From Monosporascus cannonballus (Eukaryota > Ascomycota > Sordariomycetes > Xylariales), in contig QJNS01000060.1 of the NCBI GenBank assembly GCA_004154925.1, positions 186,001-250,000 of the forward strand: a stretch of DNA of 64,000 nt, given 5' to 3'. The notes below the pieces were generated by a model, which saw only the letters and a list, made by a program, of their open reading frames with translations, had not been told where the DNA came from and ran no database searches. The position numbers and the translations under genes were made by a program. Shown piece by piece: positions 9,530 to 24,400 of the stretch; within the stretch, counting starts at the first letter, position 1; each line of letters opens with the position of its first letter.

Positions 9530-12469
9530 CCTTCAATTATTTAAAGCTTTGGTTTTTACGATAAAAATTTTTTTAATAAAAAGTAATCATATTATAACGT
9601 TATAACAAATATAATATATATTTATATATTATTAATTAAATTTTGTTTTTTAACGTCAGATATCTTTTAGCATTTTTAATTTAAAATTTTAATTTTGTTT
9701 TTTAATTAAATTTTTCCATTGTTAACATATTTTTTTATATGTTTTGCTATATTTTCCACTTATTAATTATTAATCGACGTTTTGCATTTTTTTTAAATAT
9801 GGTTATTTTGGAAGACAATAAGATTCTAGTCGTTTTTCAACAGTTTAATATATATCTTTTACTTATTAATACAGGCTATTATAAAGTTCTTTTAATATAA
9901 TTCAAGTACGTTGAATACTACCTAACGGGCGAAATATATATTTTAATGTAATAATTAATATAATTTACCTTTTAATTTAAAATGTTTTCGAGTTCAATAG
10001 ATTATATAGATATTTTAATTAAAAAATATAAAAAGTCCAAAAAATTTTTAAAACTAAATAATGGGCGTTTGTTAAGTTAAGATCTTTTAGATATATATTT
10101 ATTCTAATTTTTATTATACGAATTAATATACGTTTTAATAATCTCTTTTATATTTTTAATTAATCATTTTTCCTTATGTAAAGTCGTTTTTTGAACGTTT
10201 TATAAACCAAATTTCTATATAATAATATAAGGAAAAAAGTTATTGAAATACTATACAGGTAATCAAAAATATTATTAGAACATTTTAACTTTATTAATAC
10301 GTATAAATATATTATCGAAACTAATTTATTTTTATCTTCATTAATAAAAGTTTAATGTATTTTTTATTTAATTATTAGAAAAATGTATGATTAATTATTA
10401 TGAATGTATATTTTTACTAAATTTACAAATAATTAACTTAATGTTTATATTCCATAATTGTATTATATATATCTTATCGTACGTTATTGTTTAAATTGTA
10501 ATAAAGTTCTAATTACGGTGAATTAATCTTTTGTATTTAATAATATATAATATATTTAAATAATAAAACAACAGCCTTTAAAAATATATATTAATATATT
10601 TTTTAGGGCTTTTTGCAAAAACATTTACAGAAACATAATAATGTTTTTTGACCGATAAAATCTCTCGTTAATAATAAATATAATAATTTTCCAAAACACT
10701 ATAATTATAATATTTTTAAATAATCTGAGAGCGATTTCAACTTTAATAATATAAGATAACAAATATTAATCAATTAAACTTAACTTTCCGATGAAAACGA
10801 AAAATAAAAAGAAATTATATTATATATATTTTTTAATATTCTTTTCATCTCCAACACATATAAAACTTTGATATTCGCAATTTCTCTTAACGTATTAAGC
10901 TTAAAGTAATTTATTCTTTTTAAAAGTTAGTTTTAAATTTTTTTTACGAAATGTTTTAAATTAACTTTTGGCGGAGTTAATATTATAAAAAATTATAATA
11001 ATATTTAGGTATATAATAAATAAATAATCCTAATATCGATAAATAAATATAACATATAATTCATAAATTTAGAAATTAATATAAATATTATAAATACTTG
11101 ATAATAATAATGAAAAGTAATAATAATTACTTAATAATATATTTATTATTTGAATCGCTTTTTAAAAAGAAATATGTATATATTGAAAAAGTTTTCGTAA
11201 TTGGTATTTAATATTATTAAAACAAATACCGTATGTTGGTACCGTTTTTATTTAATTCTGTACAAATATTATTATTTTTATATATTCTCAAATTTTAATT
11301 TTTATTTTTCTTTACTTTTATTATTAAAAATATTTATTATTTATTTAAATATATTCGTTTTCTACTTTAACACGTTTAATTAATTTATTATAAGTATTTT
11401 TACATTATTAAAAACTTTTAAACTTTCAGGTTTTCCTATTGATATAAATTTTAAAAAATTAATTAAATAAGCGAATTATCCGTTAAGTAAAGATAATATT
11501 TCCAATATTATTAAAAGTAATTAAATTAAATATAATCAAAATTTTCAAAGTTTTAATTATCTTTGGATATATCCTTATAGCGTTCTTAAAATTTTAGAGT
11601 ACCTTATATTTATTAAATCTTTTATTCGCAAAGTAAATACATTTTTGGGTTTTTAACTTTAACGAAATAATAAATTTCCGATTAACTTATTTAATATTCG
11701 TAAAAATCAAAATCTTATATATCGTTAAATTCCCATAGCCAAATTACTTTTCTTTTTACATATTAATTATATAATATTATTAAAAAGAATAATTACCATT
11801 TTTGTAATTTTATTTCTAAATAATCCAGTTTTTAACTCCTTTTATTTTTAATGAAAAAATAATAATTTATTAAAATTTATCTAGCAATTTTCTCAATTTT
11901 AAGTATAGTCGAGCAGGTCTTTAGAACTTATCGATTAATAATACCAATATCCAGTTTTAATATTAAAGACTTTTTTATCCCTAGTTTTATTAATTCCTTT
12001 CGGTTTAAAAAATATTAATTAATTACTAGATCTATATCTTCACGTTAATAAATTAAGTTTCTCTTAATATCTTTTTCTTATATTTTACTATATAATTAAT
12101 ATTTAAAATAATAATATTATTATTATATATGTTATTTTTAAGTATTTTGAAAAAATTAATATTTATTATAGCATATTTTATATTAACTAATCATCAATAC
12201 TTAAAACAATATTTATTATATTTATTTCCACTCCCCTTATAAACCGATTCTTATAATGGCGAATTACTAGTACGAACTTTTGAAAAATAATTAATGCCTA
12301 ATCGTCAATTATTAAAATATTAGTTTTTAAACGCAAACCTAAAATAAAAGCCGTATTTATCGAAGTTACTCGTACCAGTTCCTTATATTAGCTTATAATA
12401 GAATTTTCTTCTTAAAAAACTTTAATATGTTAATAAATTATTTATTTAAATTTTTAAAATACTTAATTT
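9530..12469 (-). pseudogene. KL internal region, 3' part, degraded
   Basis: Read on the minus strand, 12430-12230 aligns with the FG reading frame at 28240-28436, ending in the same residues before the stop. The distance from there to the 3' LTR (2.7 kb) equals that in FG. No separate function is recognised; the small plus-strand ORF at 11201-11383 is chance in AT-rich DNA. Confidence 0.6.
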
Positions 12470-12474
12470 GATAC

Positions 12475-12751
12475 TGATGTGGAGCAGAGTGTTACGCTCA
12501 TGATCAGGCTCGGCGGATCAAAAGGCTCGGTTTCGTATATATATTAAAAAGTTCTTTTTCGCCATAGCTTCCACTCTTAGATATTATTTACTATCATTAT
12601 CGTTTATTATATTTTCTGCTATTTTAATTATCGAGGTTCAACAATATTAATATAATCGGATTAGGTTTTTCATCTTAATAATCGCTTTTCGTATTGTAAA
12701 ATAGCCTATTTATCCGTTTTGATTAAAACCAATTCTCCTTATATTAAATTA
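12475..12751 (+). repeat. FG 5' LTR
   Basis: It starts TGATGTGGAGC and matches the LTR at 31160-31436 over its full 277 bp with mainly RIP-type differences. It also matches the reverse-oriented LTRs of KL. Confidence 0.75.
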
Positions 12752-15435
12752 TTTAGCTACTAAGAAAAGAAAACTGGTTTTAATTAGTTATTGAGGTAAC
12801 TTTCGACTTTTTCGTTTAATACTTCAAGGAAATATGATTTTGATTAAAAACGCAAATAATTATAATTACACATATAAAAATACAAAAATATATATTGGGC
12901 CTGACCGAATTTTAACGGTACAAAGAGCCGATAACAACGAAACGATTTTAATATACCATTAATTAAAGAAAGTACTTAAGGATTAAAAGTTTACAAATAT
13001 TTGTTTTAAATAAAATTTCTAATTAACCAATTTCGGAAATTATATGCCTAAAAATATATAGATTTAAAAAGAAAAATCAATTACTTACGTTCTAAGCCGA
13101 CGGTATAACTTAGGATACGACGTATATATTAGAAACTTTTACTTAATAAAAACGGAATTCGGATATTTAGAAATTAAACAATAAAAATAAGTTAATTAAG
13201 ATTAAGAATTAATTACTTATAATTAATTAAAATTAATTACCAAAAACCGATTTATTAGAATTATGGGAATGAAAATATGTTACTGTTAACATATTTATAT
13301 AAATTTTGAATTAATTAAAATCTAAGATAACGCCGCTATAGATAACGATACAAAATGGGCTACTAACTTAGGCAAAAAAAGAAATAAGGTTATAAAATTT
13401 ATGATTTCGTTTACGAAAAAAAAGAATCGAAAAAGAATTAATGTTCCTTAATATATTTGAAAAAATAAAACAAATTTATTAAATAATATACTTTAAAATA
13501 TTTTCGCCTTAATAGGCCGATATCCTAGATGGACCCTATTTGGAGATACTCTTTTAGATTTGCTAGTATTAATGAGCAGTATTATTTTGGCAGTAAAGTT
13601 AAAAATAGAGATATTAATCGAAAAATTAACAACGATTAAGCCTGACATTTATCGCTAGAAATATGTCGATCAGAAAAAACGGGTTTATGTAGATAAAACA
13701 CGATATTTTTATTACGATTACGAAAAATTCAAAACACATGGACGAAAATGTTAAGCACGTTAAATTTTCTTGAATTTACGTGTTTAAATAATAACTTTAA
13801 ATTATTAAATTATGCTAATACCAAACTATTATCTTTTCATTAACAAACGTTATTAAAATTTAACCGGTTTGCAAAAAGGCCGTCGAAATTATCAAAAATT
13901 ATGGCATAATAAAAGTTATTATCCGCTCCGGAATTCCTTATTATTCAAAAAAAAAAAATCAAAATCTAGCGTTAAATATTATTAATAGTTATCGATTATC
14001 TGAATCTAAATACGAAAGCAAAATTAATAACGAACTATCTTTAAGTAATTCTATTAGTTCCTTAAAGCCGGTTATAAATATAATCAGAGAACGAGTACAA
14101 AAAATATAGAAAATTATTATCAAAATATCTAAAGGGCGATAAGTTTAGGCTACTTAGGTTTCTTTACAGATTTTTACTAAGCTTGCAGTATTTACTCCTA
14201 AAATTATGCCTTTAAAATCCTCTGATTAATATACATACGGATTTTCGATAAACATTATAAATAATCTTACTTTTCTTATAATATTACCGAATATATTTAT
14301 TTTTTCAAATCTTCGTTTTTTTGGTATTATGGCTACCGACTGGCTTAAGAGAGTCGGTAAATTATATCGAAAGTATAAACTTACAAAAACGAAAATACTT
14401 AATAAATTGTTTTATTAAATAAATAACCCTTTTATTAAAAATCGAATTAAAATTGTTTTTAAAAATATCGCCATTTCGGATAAAACAATTAAAAATATTT
14501 TGAAACTTTTTAAATTGCAAAACTCAAAATAAATACGGATTATTAAAAATCGATTAAAAACATTAATAGAACAGGCTTAACGCAATATACCTGATTAGAT
14601 ATATAAGTACTGCTTAGGATATATTATTAAGGTTCGCGATATCGTTAAAAAAGCTAAGTTTAAAAGCAAAATTACGAATAAAAGCAAATATACCGAGAAC
14701 TTACTAAAGGGATTTTCAGCTAACTATTTCGAAAACGTTCTTTACAATTTATTTATAAAGTTCGAGAATTTATATTTAACATTTTAAAATACTGTAACGA
14801 TATTAATTAGAAATTAGATTTTTAACAAAGCTAAACTAATCAAATATAACGGGCGAAAATAATTATTAAATCCGGATCTTTTCGACTTCAGCTAAATAAA
14901 AAAAGTATAATAACAAAGCTTTAAACCTTTTCGATAAATAAATTTTAGATTTGAACTTTCTTTATCGGTAAAACGTAATCAGATATTGGAAATTATTAAT
15001 ATCTTACAGGAATTAAAAATTACTCAAATACGATAAGTTCAAAACTTTAACGCCGTTAACTAAAAAAATAAAAAATTGTAAAATTATCTAGTTATCGTAA
15101 TATTACGTACCTTTAGGCCAGGAATCGCCTTGAGTATAATATAATAATACCGACCTATTGATGAATACAGTACGTTTTCAGCTGGACCATTTTAGCAAAA
15201 TAGGATCCTATCGTAAATAAAGTAATTATCGAGGTAATTATCAAGGCTGCGAAAAATGACGTACCAAATTTAAAAAAAATTATTAGTTTTACGGCAAGCA
15301 AGGATACATCATATAAATATGCAGATAGTTTTCGAATATAAAGGAAACAGGTTTAATATCGTTTAATAATAACTAATATACGATTTTTTTCGAATTTAAA
15401 GTTAATCGATCTAATTTGGATATGATATAATTCTC
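12752..15435 (+). pseudogene. FG internal region, 5' (gag side), degraded
   Basis: This is the position of the primer site and gag in a plus-oriented gypsy element. Stops are frequent in all frames and I could not identify a gag domain with confidence. Confidence 0.4.
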
Positions 15436-15440
15436 GACGA

Positions 15441-15858
15441 TGTTACAGGAACCAGGGTTCCTGCCTCCAAGAAACCTACCTTTGAGGCCTAGCGCGGACC
15501 TATCACGGCTAAACTCCGGATAAGGAAACTTGGCTTGTTCCGTAATCTAAGTGATTTAAGTAATTTAACCAGATTACATAAATTACATAAATTTACGACA
15601 TACTTATTTTGGGAGTTGGGATATATAATAAATCGGTTTTTTATGTAAATAGCACTTACTTAGTTTTATTCCTTAGTTATTAATATAAACTTTTAATTTA
15701 AAGGTAACCGTACCGTTTTTTAATTAAGGGAAAAGTTTTTAAATCTTTTTAACGAATAAATTACTAAATTATTTCTCGCCTTATTATTACCTGCAAATTA
15801 AGACCCTATTTCGGATATTGCTTATACCTCTAAGTGGATGTATAATAGGTTCGTTATA
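15441..15858 (+). mobile_element. Solo LTR (family IJ), 418 bp
   Basis: It matches an inverted copy at 49126-49543 of equal length. It begins TGTTACAGGAACC and holds a near-terminal palindrome, CAGGAACC/GGTTCCTG. Flanks are GACGA (15436-15440) and AACGA (15859-15863), a duplication differing by one G-to-A change. No partner LTR in the same orientation is seen, so this is a solo LTR left by recombination. Confidence 0.8.
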
Positions 15859-15863
15859 AACGA

Positions 15864-18299
15864 TATTCTAAATTTAGGCGATTAATAAAAAAGTTTTTAT
15901 TTAGAAAAAGATTTCGAAATGGATATATAATTTATTTAGCTTCCCTTATTATTTCAGAGACAAATTAAAGTATTATGATTACCGACAGAAAACTTTTGAA
16001 AAACTAGGAGAATCCAGACCTAATACTGACCAGGATTTTACCTGTCCTAGTACTCCGGACGTATTTCATCCTACGATAATCTTAAAGCTTGACCGATCGG
16101 AGCCCGTTATTTATTAAAACCATGTTATTAAGATCAATATATCCTGTTTTATATAGAAAACGGTAGGCCATTTTATAAAGAGATACCTTTAGTTAACTGG
16201 CTTTGAAATAAACTTATTAAGAGCAAAGATATTCGGCATCTTAAGGAGATCCACGTATTAAGAATAGATATAGATAATTAACCTCCTGTATTTACCAGTA
16301 TTATATTAGTTAAGCGATCTAGTGAAAAGAAGAACAATACTGGCGAATCTATGAAGACAACTAAGGTCGATAATAATAAACTTATACAAAATAAACTCTT
16401 GTTTCTAAATACCGAAATAAATATATAAATAAATTATATCTTTAATTACGGTAAATTAATTAATAAGTAGTTGGTAAAATGTTATTAAGCTAAGATTTGC
16501 AAAAATGTAAAAAAAAAGTTCGAAATCACCTAGTCAAAATTGATTAAGATTTACCCGGATTTTAGTAAGGCCTTTAAGAATTTTATAGCCGTAGGAACCT
16601 TGGAAGTATTAAATCATAAGAATAAAGAAACGATTAAAATAATAAAGGCAGAAGTCCGCAGCTTTATACCTACTAAATCGCAATAAACTTTTAAAATCCT
16701 GATTATAAATTTTATATATAAGTCGGAAGAACAGAAAAAGGTTAATATTCTGTCCGTATAGCAGTATAATTCGATCAAATATATTATTCCGTTATTTTGA
16801 CTTGCTATTAAAGTTGGTTTTAAAGGAAAAAAAACCTAATTAATAGTATTATCAATATCGAAGCCCAATCGAATATTATAATTCTGTCGTACGTTAAGAA
16901 ATACGAGCTAATAATACAATATATACTGGTTTTTTATGGGATTTAATTCCTAAAAAAGGACTAAATTTAAAGGCGTAATCGAGCTTTCGATTTAGTTAAT
17001 TGGTCGATTATTTATTATTCTTTTTTTGTTGTCGACGACGACCGTAGAATATAGTTATTAATATTGAAACTTAATCTTATGGCGAAATCGAAAATAATAT
17101 TAAATACAGATCCAGAAATAAAAAAAATTGGAGTTCGGTTCGACGAAAATTATTATTTCCTTAATATTGGCAGGGCAAATTAACCGTAATATCAGCGCCG
17201 ATAATTAACCTGAAAAGATACAGCCGGTAAACTTATACACCGTTTTCCAGGCGTAAATAAGCTTAATAACGAAAGAATAAATAAATCCGTTATAAGCCTT
17301 TATATGTTTTCGATTAAAAAAATATTTCTTAATTAAAACTATAAAACGATTTAAAAGGCCATTGAAGATAAGTTAAACTCAAGGGATAGAATTTTGAGAT
17401 AGTGTGATAACGAAAAGTTGATATATGCGTTATGTCGAATACTATAGAAAAAGATATGCAATAATATTAAAGAAGAAAAACTAATTCGAATTAATATAAC
17501 ATATAAGCCCAAATAAAAAATGGTTTTTATCGATAATATATTATTTAATAAATCGATATTTTCTGGGAACGCAAATTGTAAAATTAAGGAATTCGAAAAA
17601 GTTATGTGAATAATTAATAAGCAAAAAACTATTTTAAATAAATCCAGCGCATTATTAACGGTATTACTTCCTAGGTTTACTTCGATATCCCGAAGGATTT
17701 GATTAACCGAAAGAAGAATTAAGGTCTTATTTAATCAGATCGGCGATAGACTTATCCGTAAGAAAAAAACTTTTTTTAAAAAGATATTATTCTAGAAAGA
17801 AATTCCCTTAAGATAAAACTGGCAGGAATATTGTGAAATTAAAAAGATATTATACTTTTTAACGAAATCAAAATTATTCCTTAAAAATATGGCAAACTAA
17901 GGGTATTATAGTATTAAATAGCATAAAGGATAAGCTGATCGATATGTTACGAATATATATCGAAAAGAATATCCGAATAATTATATATTACATACCGGAA
18001 TATTTGGTTTCTTATATAAAATGGCGGTTTACCATTAATTAATTTTGTAACGAAATTAAATGTCGTTACTTTACGGAATGCATTTATATTGGAAAATTAG
18101 GACGAATATTTTGCAGATTTCGTTATATATTTTTTGGTTTCTTTATGATCTTTTCCTTTTAGTGTCATCATATTATTTTAATTTTTGTTAATAAAAATAT
18201 AATAATGTTCGTAATACCATTAAGATTATTCCGATATATTATTCTACTTATAAGATTTATTAGTTTTGTGATTTATTTTTATTACGTCATCGAAAAATC
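15864..18299 (+). pseudogene. FG internal region, pol 5' half, degraded
   Basis: By position this holds the protease and most of the reverse transcriptase of FG. Stops are too frequent to delimit domains by eye, and nothing else is recognised in this stretch. Confidence 0.4.
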
Positions 18300-18909
18300 T
18301 TTTTAGAATTTAATATCCGAAGGTATCCAGCTCTTTATAGAAAACATTAATATTAAGAGAATAAAAATACGATATAATAATATTAAGATTTTTTTCAGGA
18401 TTTAACGGTTTGTTTTCGAATATATTTTTAATATAAATAAAGTTTTTCGTCATTACGAATTCGCCGGAATTACGATTAATATATTGAAATTTTAATAATA
18501 TGGCGAATTTATAATTATAGTTGGACTTTTCTGCTATACACATAATTGTTAACCTGATACGGCCAAAGTAATCAAAATTCCGAAATTTGTTTCTGTAAAA
18601 AGATATCGGAAATTAAAACCGTTTTAAGAATTACCGTTTATTATCGGTTATTTATTATATATTATATTATCAAGGCGGTATTTATTGTCTGTTTATTTTA
18701 TAAAATTTATATTTTTATTTACGGCCCTGATTAGGAATATATTATAAAGACGTTTAATCAGAATCTTACGACGGTTGCAACTCTAATTGTTATTAATTAT
18801 AATCCTGGAATAAGAAGAAATTATTATATGAATAAATTTATACAGACGAAATTTTAGAAAAACGTTAAGCAAAGTAATTAATAACGTAAAGCACTTGACG
18901 CGCTATAAG
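18300..18909 (+). pseudogene. FG reverse transcriptase C-terminal part, degraded
   Basis: The plus-strand translation keeps gypsy-type thumb/connection features around 18400-18800, such as VFEYIFNINKV followed later by residues like those before the RNase H domain (QNLTTVATLIVINYNPG). The opposite-strand ORF at 18310-18543 is its shadow. The reading stops at the AB insertion point. Confidence 0.6.
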
Positions 18910-19305
18910 TGTGACGGCTAGGCGGTTTAACCAACTATTAAACCTTAAGTCGACGAGTTTATGTTGGCAGGAGTATCGTAGGAATCTAAGCAATAAATAT
19001 AGTAACGTGTTATGTCTCGTAATGCCAAAGGTGCCTTGGATAACGATATTATATTATAAGTTAAAGTTATCTAAATTATGGAAATAATGAACGTATATAT
19101 CTTTGTTTTGGCTCAAGGTATTTAAGCGGCTTAAACCCTTAAGCCCGTTAAGCCTTTTAAGTTTTTCTGCTGGCTTAAGGGGCTTAAGGTATTTGGCGCC
19201 TTAAGACCTTTAAGTTAATTATGTAACGTTTTGGCTTAGGTCGGAACTAATTTTTTTGTAGTTCCGACCGTTTGAAAAAAAAACTAAGACCGTTAGATTA
19301 TAATA
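18910..19305 (-). repeat. AB 3' LTR
   Basis: It matches 25236-25630 and the solo LTR at 46798-47210 (inverted). A central stretch at about 19118-19215 is a dense cluster of CTTAAG-like hexamers that stays GC-richer than its surroundings. Confidence 0.85.
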
Positions 19306-20663
19306 CGATCTCCTTTTTTCCAGGATTTTTGTCCTTAAAGATCAAATTATTTATTTGTTAATTTCGATAGGTAACCTTTTTTTCTACAAATTTATCATAT
19401 TAGGCCGAATCGAAAAATCTTGTTCCCGTAAGCATATTAACGTTTTAATTTTTTCAAAACGTATTAAACGTTTTAGTTTTAAAATGTTTTTTTATTTTCG
19501 TTGCAAAAAGAAAAGTGCGGAATATAAAGTTGTTCGAAAGTTTTGAAAATATGCGTAATATATTTAATTTAGGGGTTTTTGTAAAGTTTTTAGTCCTTTG
19601 GAAGCCGAGCACCAGAAACTTTTTAACGAAAAGAACCGTTTAAAGCGTAAAAAGGAATAAGTTCGTAAAATGCTGCGCGTTACCGTTAATAAACTGGACC
19701 TTTTACAAAAACAAAGGCAGTTATTTCGTCGCCGTAATATGGAAATATTTCGTCGCAGTATTTAACGTACAGAGGCCATGGAAAAGTTTAAATACCTTAA
19801 AAAAAAGCAAAAATAATTAAAAACTGTTATTATAATTATTACGTTAGCGCAGGCCGTAATTAATTGGCCCGATATCCCGGTTATTAATTGATTAATTTTT
19901 AATTAAAACGCGTCCGTCGTTATTAGTAAAAATCTTTTATAAGCGCTAAGCGCTAATAAGGTTTTTAGCGGGTTCCCAGGTATTTTCGGAATTAGGGTAC
20001 TTTTTCCCCTTGATTAGGTATTAAATAAATCCGTTTTGCTTTCGTATATCGAGGATTTTTTTTATTTCGTATATTTATTCGTTTTCCATTTTTATATCGT
20101 CCTGTACCGTATGCACCTTAATTATATCCGTTATTAATTCGAATAAGGAAACGTAAAAAATTGGAAAAAATTTGACTTTTAGTAAAAGTTCTAATTAATA
20201 GTTGTTTTCTGAGATTTTTTTTGGTAATTTTATATGGACCGATGTATTTGAAATCGAGTTTTTTATTAAGTCGTTTTGTTTAAATATTTTTAGTAACAAG
20301 GAAAACTATTTCCTTTTTTTCGAAAATTAATTTTTTTAACCCTTTTTGGTTATAATATTTGTTTATTTGATTTTATACGAATTTTAATTTTAATTTTATT
20401 TTCTGGTATTATTATCGTAATTATTTTAACGTAAAGATTATTTTAACATTAATTAAACCGTTATTACGTATTTTTTTGTAAACTTTTGAAATAAAACTAA
20501 AATTTACGTTCGTAAATATTATCTTAATGCTTTTATAATAACTGGTATTATAGGCTAATTATGCGATCGGTAATTTTTTAACTTAATTATTTTGTTTATA
20601 ATTAATATAATATTGTAAATAGGTTTTTAAGGTTTGATTTATTCGTTTTATTTATTTATTTAT

Positions 20664-20933
20664 TTATAATTTAAAAACATTAAATAATTTGTAATTTAGA
20701 CCGATCTGTATTATTAGGCCTTGCCAAAACTTAGATATAAATATTAATTTTTTATTTAATATAATTTTTATTCGCAATCCGTATATGTTAAAAATATATT
20801 TGAAAAAAATGTATGCTAGTTTTTCGGCGCCTGTATCCTTATAATATGGTAGAAAATAGGAAAGCTTTATGAATCGGTTGATGATTACGAAAATGCTATC
20901 GTAATATATTTCTGTAGCTGGATTTTTTGACAT
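20664..20933 (-). pseudogene. AB integrase catalytic core fragment (Ty3/gypsy)
   Basis: An 89-codon open stretch reads like the gypsy integrase core: DSIFVIINRFIKLSYFLP, a conserved KDTGAEKLAY segment, and later FWQGLIIQIGLN. It corresponds to the region between the first and second catalytic acidic residues and beyond; the second acidic position appears lost (LNKKLIF where the family has a DRD-type motif). It is the longest open piece of the AB pol gene and is not expected to be functional. Confidence 0.85.
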
Positions 20934-22049
20934 AGGAAACTTAGTAATAAAGTCGAATATAACTAAATACTATGGTTGTTTTGCGATTAATAATGGCTGT
21001 AATTTTTCGTATGGCTTATATCGTCGAGTCTTTGCTCTGGCGTAAATATCGTATTACCGTATAACTTTCTGTACTATTAATTTTATTTTAAGAAAAAAAA
21101 TATACGTTAAAGTCGCTTTAGGATTTTATAAATTCTTGGATATTTATATAACTGATGTTTATATATTTTTCGTATTAAATCCTTTTAATACTTTTCTGAA
21201 ATTTGTATCTTATCCGTTTTCTGGTTTTTTAGGAAACCGTCGTTATATTATTAGATTTTCTAATACATATTACTAAGTATTGCTCGAATTGTCATAATTT
21301 ATCGTAAGTGTAAATATCTTTTTATAATAATATAAAACATTATATGGCTAATTTTAACTAATTTTCTTTCGAATTTTGGTTATTTACTTAAAGTATTTAC
21401 TTTGCCGTTTTCTAAACCTTTTTTGTAAATAATAACGAAATCGAAGTTCGCCAATTTTTCCGCATATCGAAATTGTTATCCTATAAGTTTTTTGGTCGTA
21501 GTAAATCAGGTAAAATTTTAATAATCCGTATAAACATTAATTTGGTATAAGTTTCCTTTTAAGAAATATTTAAACTTCCGAAATACCATAATAATGGCCA
21601 TCAATTCTTTATTTGGAATACCGTAATTAAATTTGATTTCTTTTAATTTGTATAAAAACAATATAATAAGGTATAATTTGCCTTAATTATTTTATTATCC
21701 GAATATTACGCCTAACGCGTAATTCGAAGTATCGGTTTTTAATTTAACGGGGCGGTTTTGATTATACATAATTAATACTGGTTTGCTGGTAATTGCATCC
21801 TTAATTTCCTGAAATACCTTTTCCGTATTTAACGTTTATTTAAATTCTTTTTTTATAAAATTTATTAAGAGTATAGTTATTTTACTAAAATTTCGAATAA
21901 ATTTCCTGTAGTAATTATCGAATCTAAGAAATACCTATACCTCCTTAACCGTTAGTAACGTTTGTTATTTTGTAATTGTAACGATTTTTTTAAGGTTTAT
22001 CTTAATATATTTTGGGGTAATAATATGTTTCAAATATTCCATTTTTTAT

Positions 22050-22530
22050 ATATGGAATTAATTTTTTTCTGCATTAATAAGTAACTTTACGTTTTGTAAA
22101 GTTTGAAAAACTTTATAAACGTATCTTATATATGTTTTTTTTCTTTCCGAAAAAATGAAAATATCGTTAAAATAATAAACGACGAAAACATTAAGGTATT
22201 TTTATAATATATTGTTTATTATTCCTTAAAAGGTTACTAGTACGTTCGTAAGTTTTATTAATATAACAAAATATTTAAATAATCCGTATTTTGTTTTAAA
22301 AACTATATTCCATTCGTATTTTTTCTTAATTTTAATAAGGTTGTATTTATTTTTAAGATCGAATATTTTATATTATGTAACTTTATAAAATTGGGTTTTT
22401 ATTTCCGTAATTAAAGGTAATAATATTTAATTCTTAATAATAATATTATTTAATTATTAATAATTAATTATAAATCGTAATTTTCCGTTTTTTTGGCACA
22501 AAAAATATAATGTATTTTGTTAGTGATTTC
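22050..22530 (-). pseudogene. AB reverse transcriptase remnant
   Basis: Reading minus from about 22510, a VPKK-like segment is followed by frames resembling LPLITEI and IFDLKNKYNLIKIK, then a W-[IN]-x-F-[KR]-T-like segment, the order seen in gypsy reverse transcriptase domains 2-4. Several stops and probably one frameshift interrupt it. Confidence 0.6.
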
Positions 22531-24355
22531 GAAAATCAAATCTATCCTTTTTATAGCCGACTTTTTAGGTATTTTCTAAAAGTACGTAATTCGTTTCCGC
22601 TAAAATTGTAAATAGGGTAAAACTTTGTCGAAGATCTTTTTTTGAAAATTATTTTATAATTTTATTCGTTATGTTCTAATCATTTCGTATCGAGTTCCCT
22701 TTTAAAAAGCTACTTATATTTATAATATTATAATGGCATATTCGTCAAATTTTCTGATTTCTGTGGCTATTATTTTTATCATTTTAAATCGTTATTTAAT
22801 TACCTTAATTTCGCTTTGATAATAATAATAATGCGTTATATTTTTTTTAATACCCGTTCTTTTTTTGTATTTTGTTCCTTTAGGTGGTAAGGTTTTTGTC
22901 GTATCCTTATATTTATATTCATCGTTATTACCGATCTAATATTAAGATTTTAATTTTTTTTTCGTTTATTAATAAAAAATAAAGCGAATTTTACCTGGCG
23001 AGTTCCGCCGTTAATCAAAATTCCGTATTAGCGTATTTATGGTAATCCTAAGATTATATCGTAATTTCCGAATAAAACGATATCGAAATTAACCGTCTAA
23101 TATTATCTTTTAATAAAAATCTCGAAATAATTAATTTTGCATATAATTTTTTCGATTTCGTAAACGAATTTTTAACTTTCGGCATTCGTCGCCGTATAAG
23201 GTTTTAACTTATATCTTTATAATAATTTAAACTTATTAACTATATCCGGTATAATATAATTTCCGCTTGAAACTTTGTAATCAATTATTGCGGTATATTA
23301 ATACGTTTCGATTTATATATCTAAAATAATAAAGTTGTTAACGTTTTTTATCGTCGCGTTTAAAACTTTTTTTAGAAATTCCTTTTAATTTCTCTAAGTT
23401 TTATTATTTTGCAGTTTTTTTATAAGTAACCTTTTTCTTTTAATTTTTATTCGAATTTATTAAACTTTATTTATATTTCTTCGTTTAATGCGTTAAGCTG
23501 CTATATTTATCATTATTACCGGCGTATTATTCCTTTAAACCGTATTAATTATTTTTAATTTTTTTACAATTATTTTTTATCGAATAAACTGTTTTTTTAT
23601 GTTCGCGATTACATCTTATTATGTATCGTCCTAATTATCATTTTAAAAATCTTTTGTAAATTAACATATTTTTTTTGAATAATTCTTTTTTCCTGGGGAT
23701 TTATAATAAATGTTAATTAAAATGGAGGTCCGTAATAATTTTTTAATAATACTTTTTAACCGTACGCTAAATTAATTCCTTTTCCGTTTAATAATTATAT
23801 TATTTATAATAATAAAAAGGGTTTTTTATGGGTATTACTTTTTTCGGGCTAGCTTTTTATTTCGACTAATTGCTAAATATCTTCCTGGGCTATAATTCGA
23901 AAATATTAATATTATTATTTATTATCTTTATTATTTCCGATACGATTTAGAAAATTAAATCCCTTATAGTACATACGGGTAATTCGTTCGTAAATATACT
24001 ACTTCTATTTTTCGTAATCGGGATATTCTCGTCGTCGATAATGTATGGCGTACATTTTGCTATATCGATTAAGGGTTCCGAGATAAACTTTTTCTGTCCA
24101 ATTCTGGTATTCGCGTAATTATCCTTATAACGCTTTTTATCGTATTTGCGATACCTCTTAAGCCAGTTTTCGGGCTTTTCGTATTTTTCGTTAAATCTCT
24201 TATTATAATGGTCCTTATCGGACTTTTTGCCATAGGCCTAACATATATTTGGCTTAAATTATGTTAATAGCTTTGCTATTATTTTCTTAATTATTTCTGG
24301 ATTATTCTTCCGGTATAGGGGTTTAGTTATCTTATTATAGTTTTTTGGGTTTTTT

Positions 24356-24400
24356 ACACTTATAAGCTTCATATCTTATTTTGCCATAATTAAAGCACTT
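24356..24400 (-). pseudogene. AB gag zinc knuckle with RIP-type substitutions
   Basis: The minus-strand translation KCFNYGKIRYEAYKC has the spacing of a CCHC zinc knuckle. The second Cys and the His are both Tyr (TGT to TAT and CAT to TAT), and one Gly is Arg (GGA to AGA); all three are single C-to-T or G-to-A changes. Confidence 0.7.

Noticed and set aside
18310..18543. 77-codon minus-strand ORF
   Set aside because: It is the shadow of the plus-strand FG reverse transcriptase remnant.
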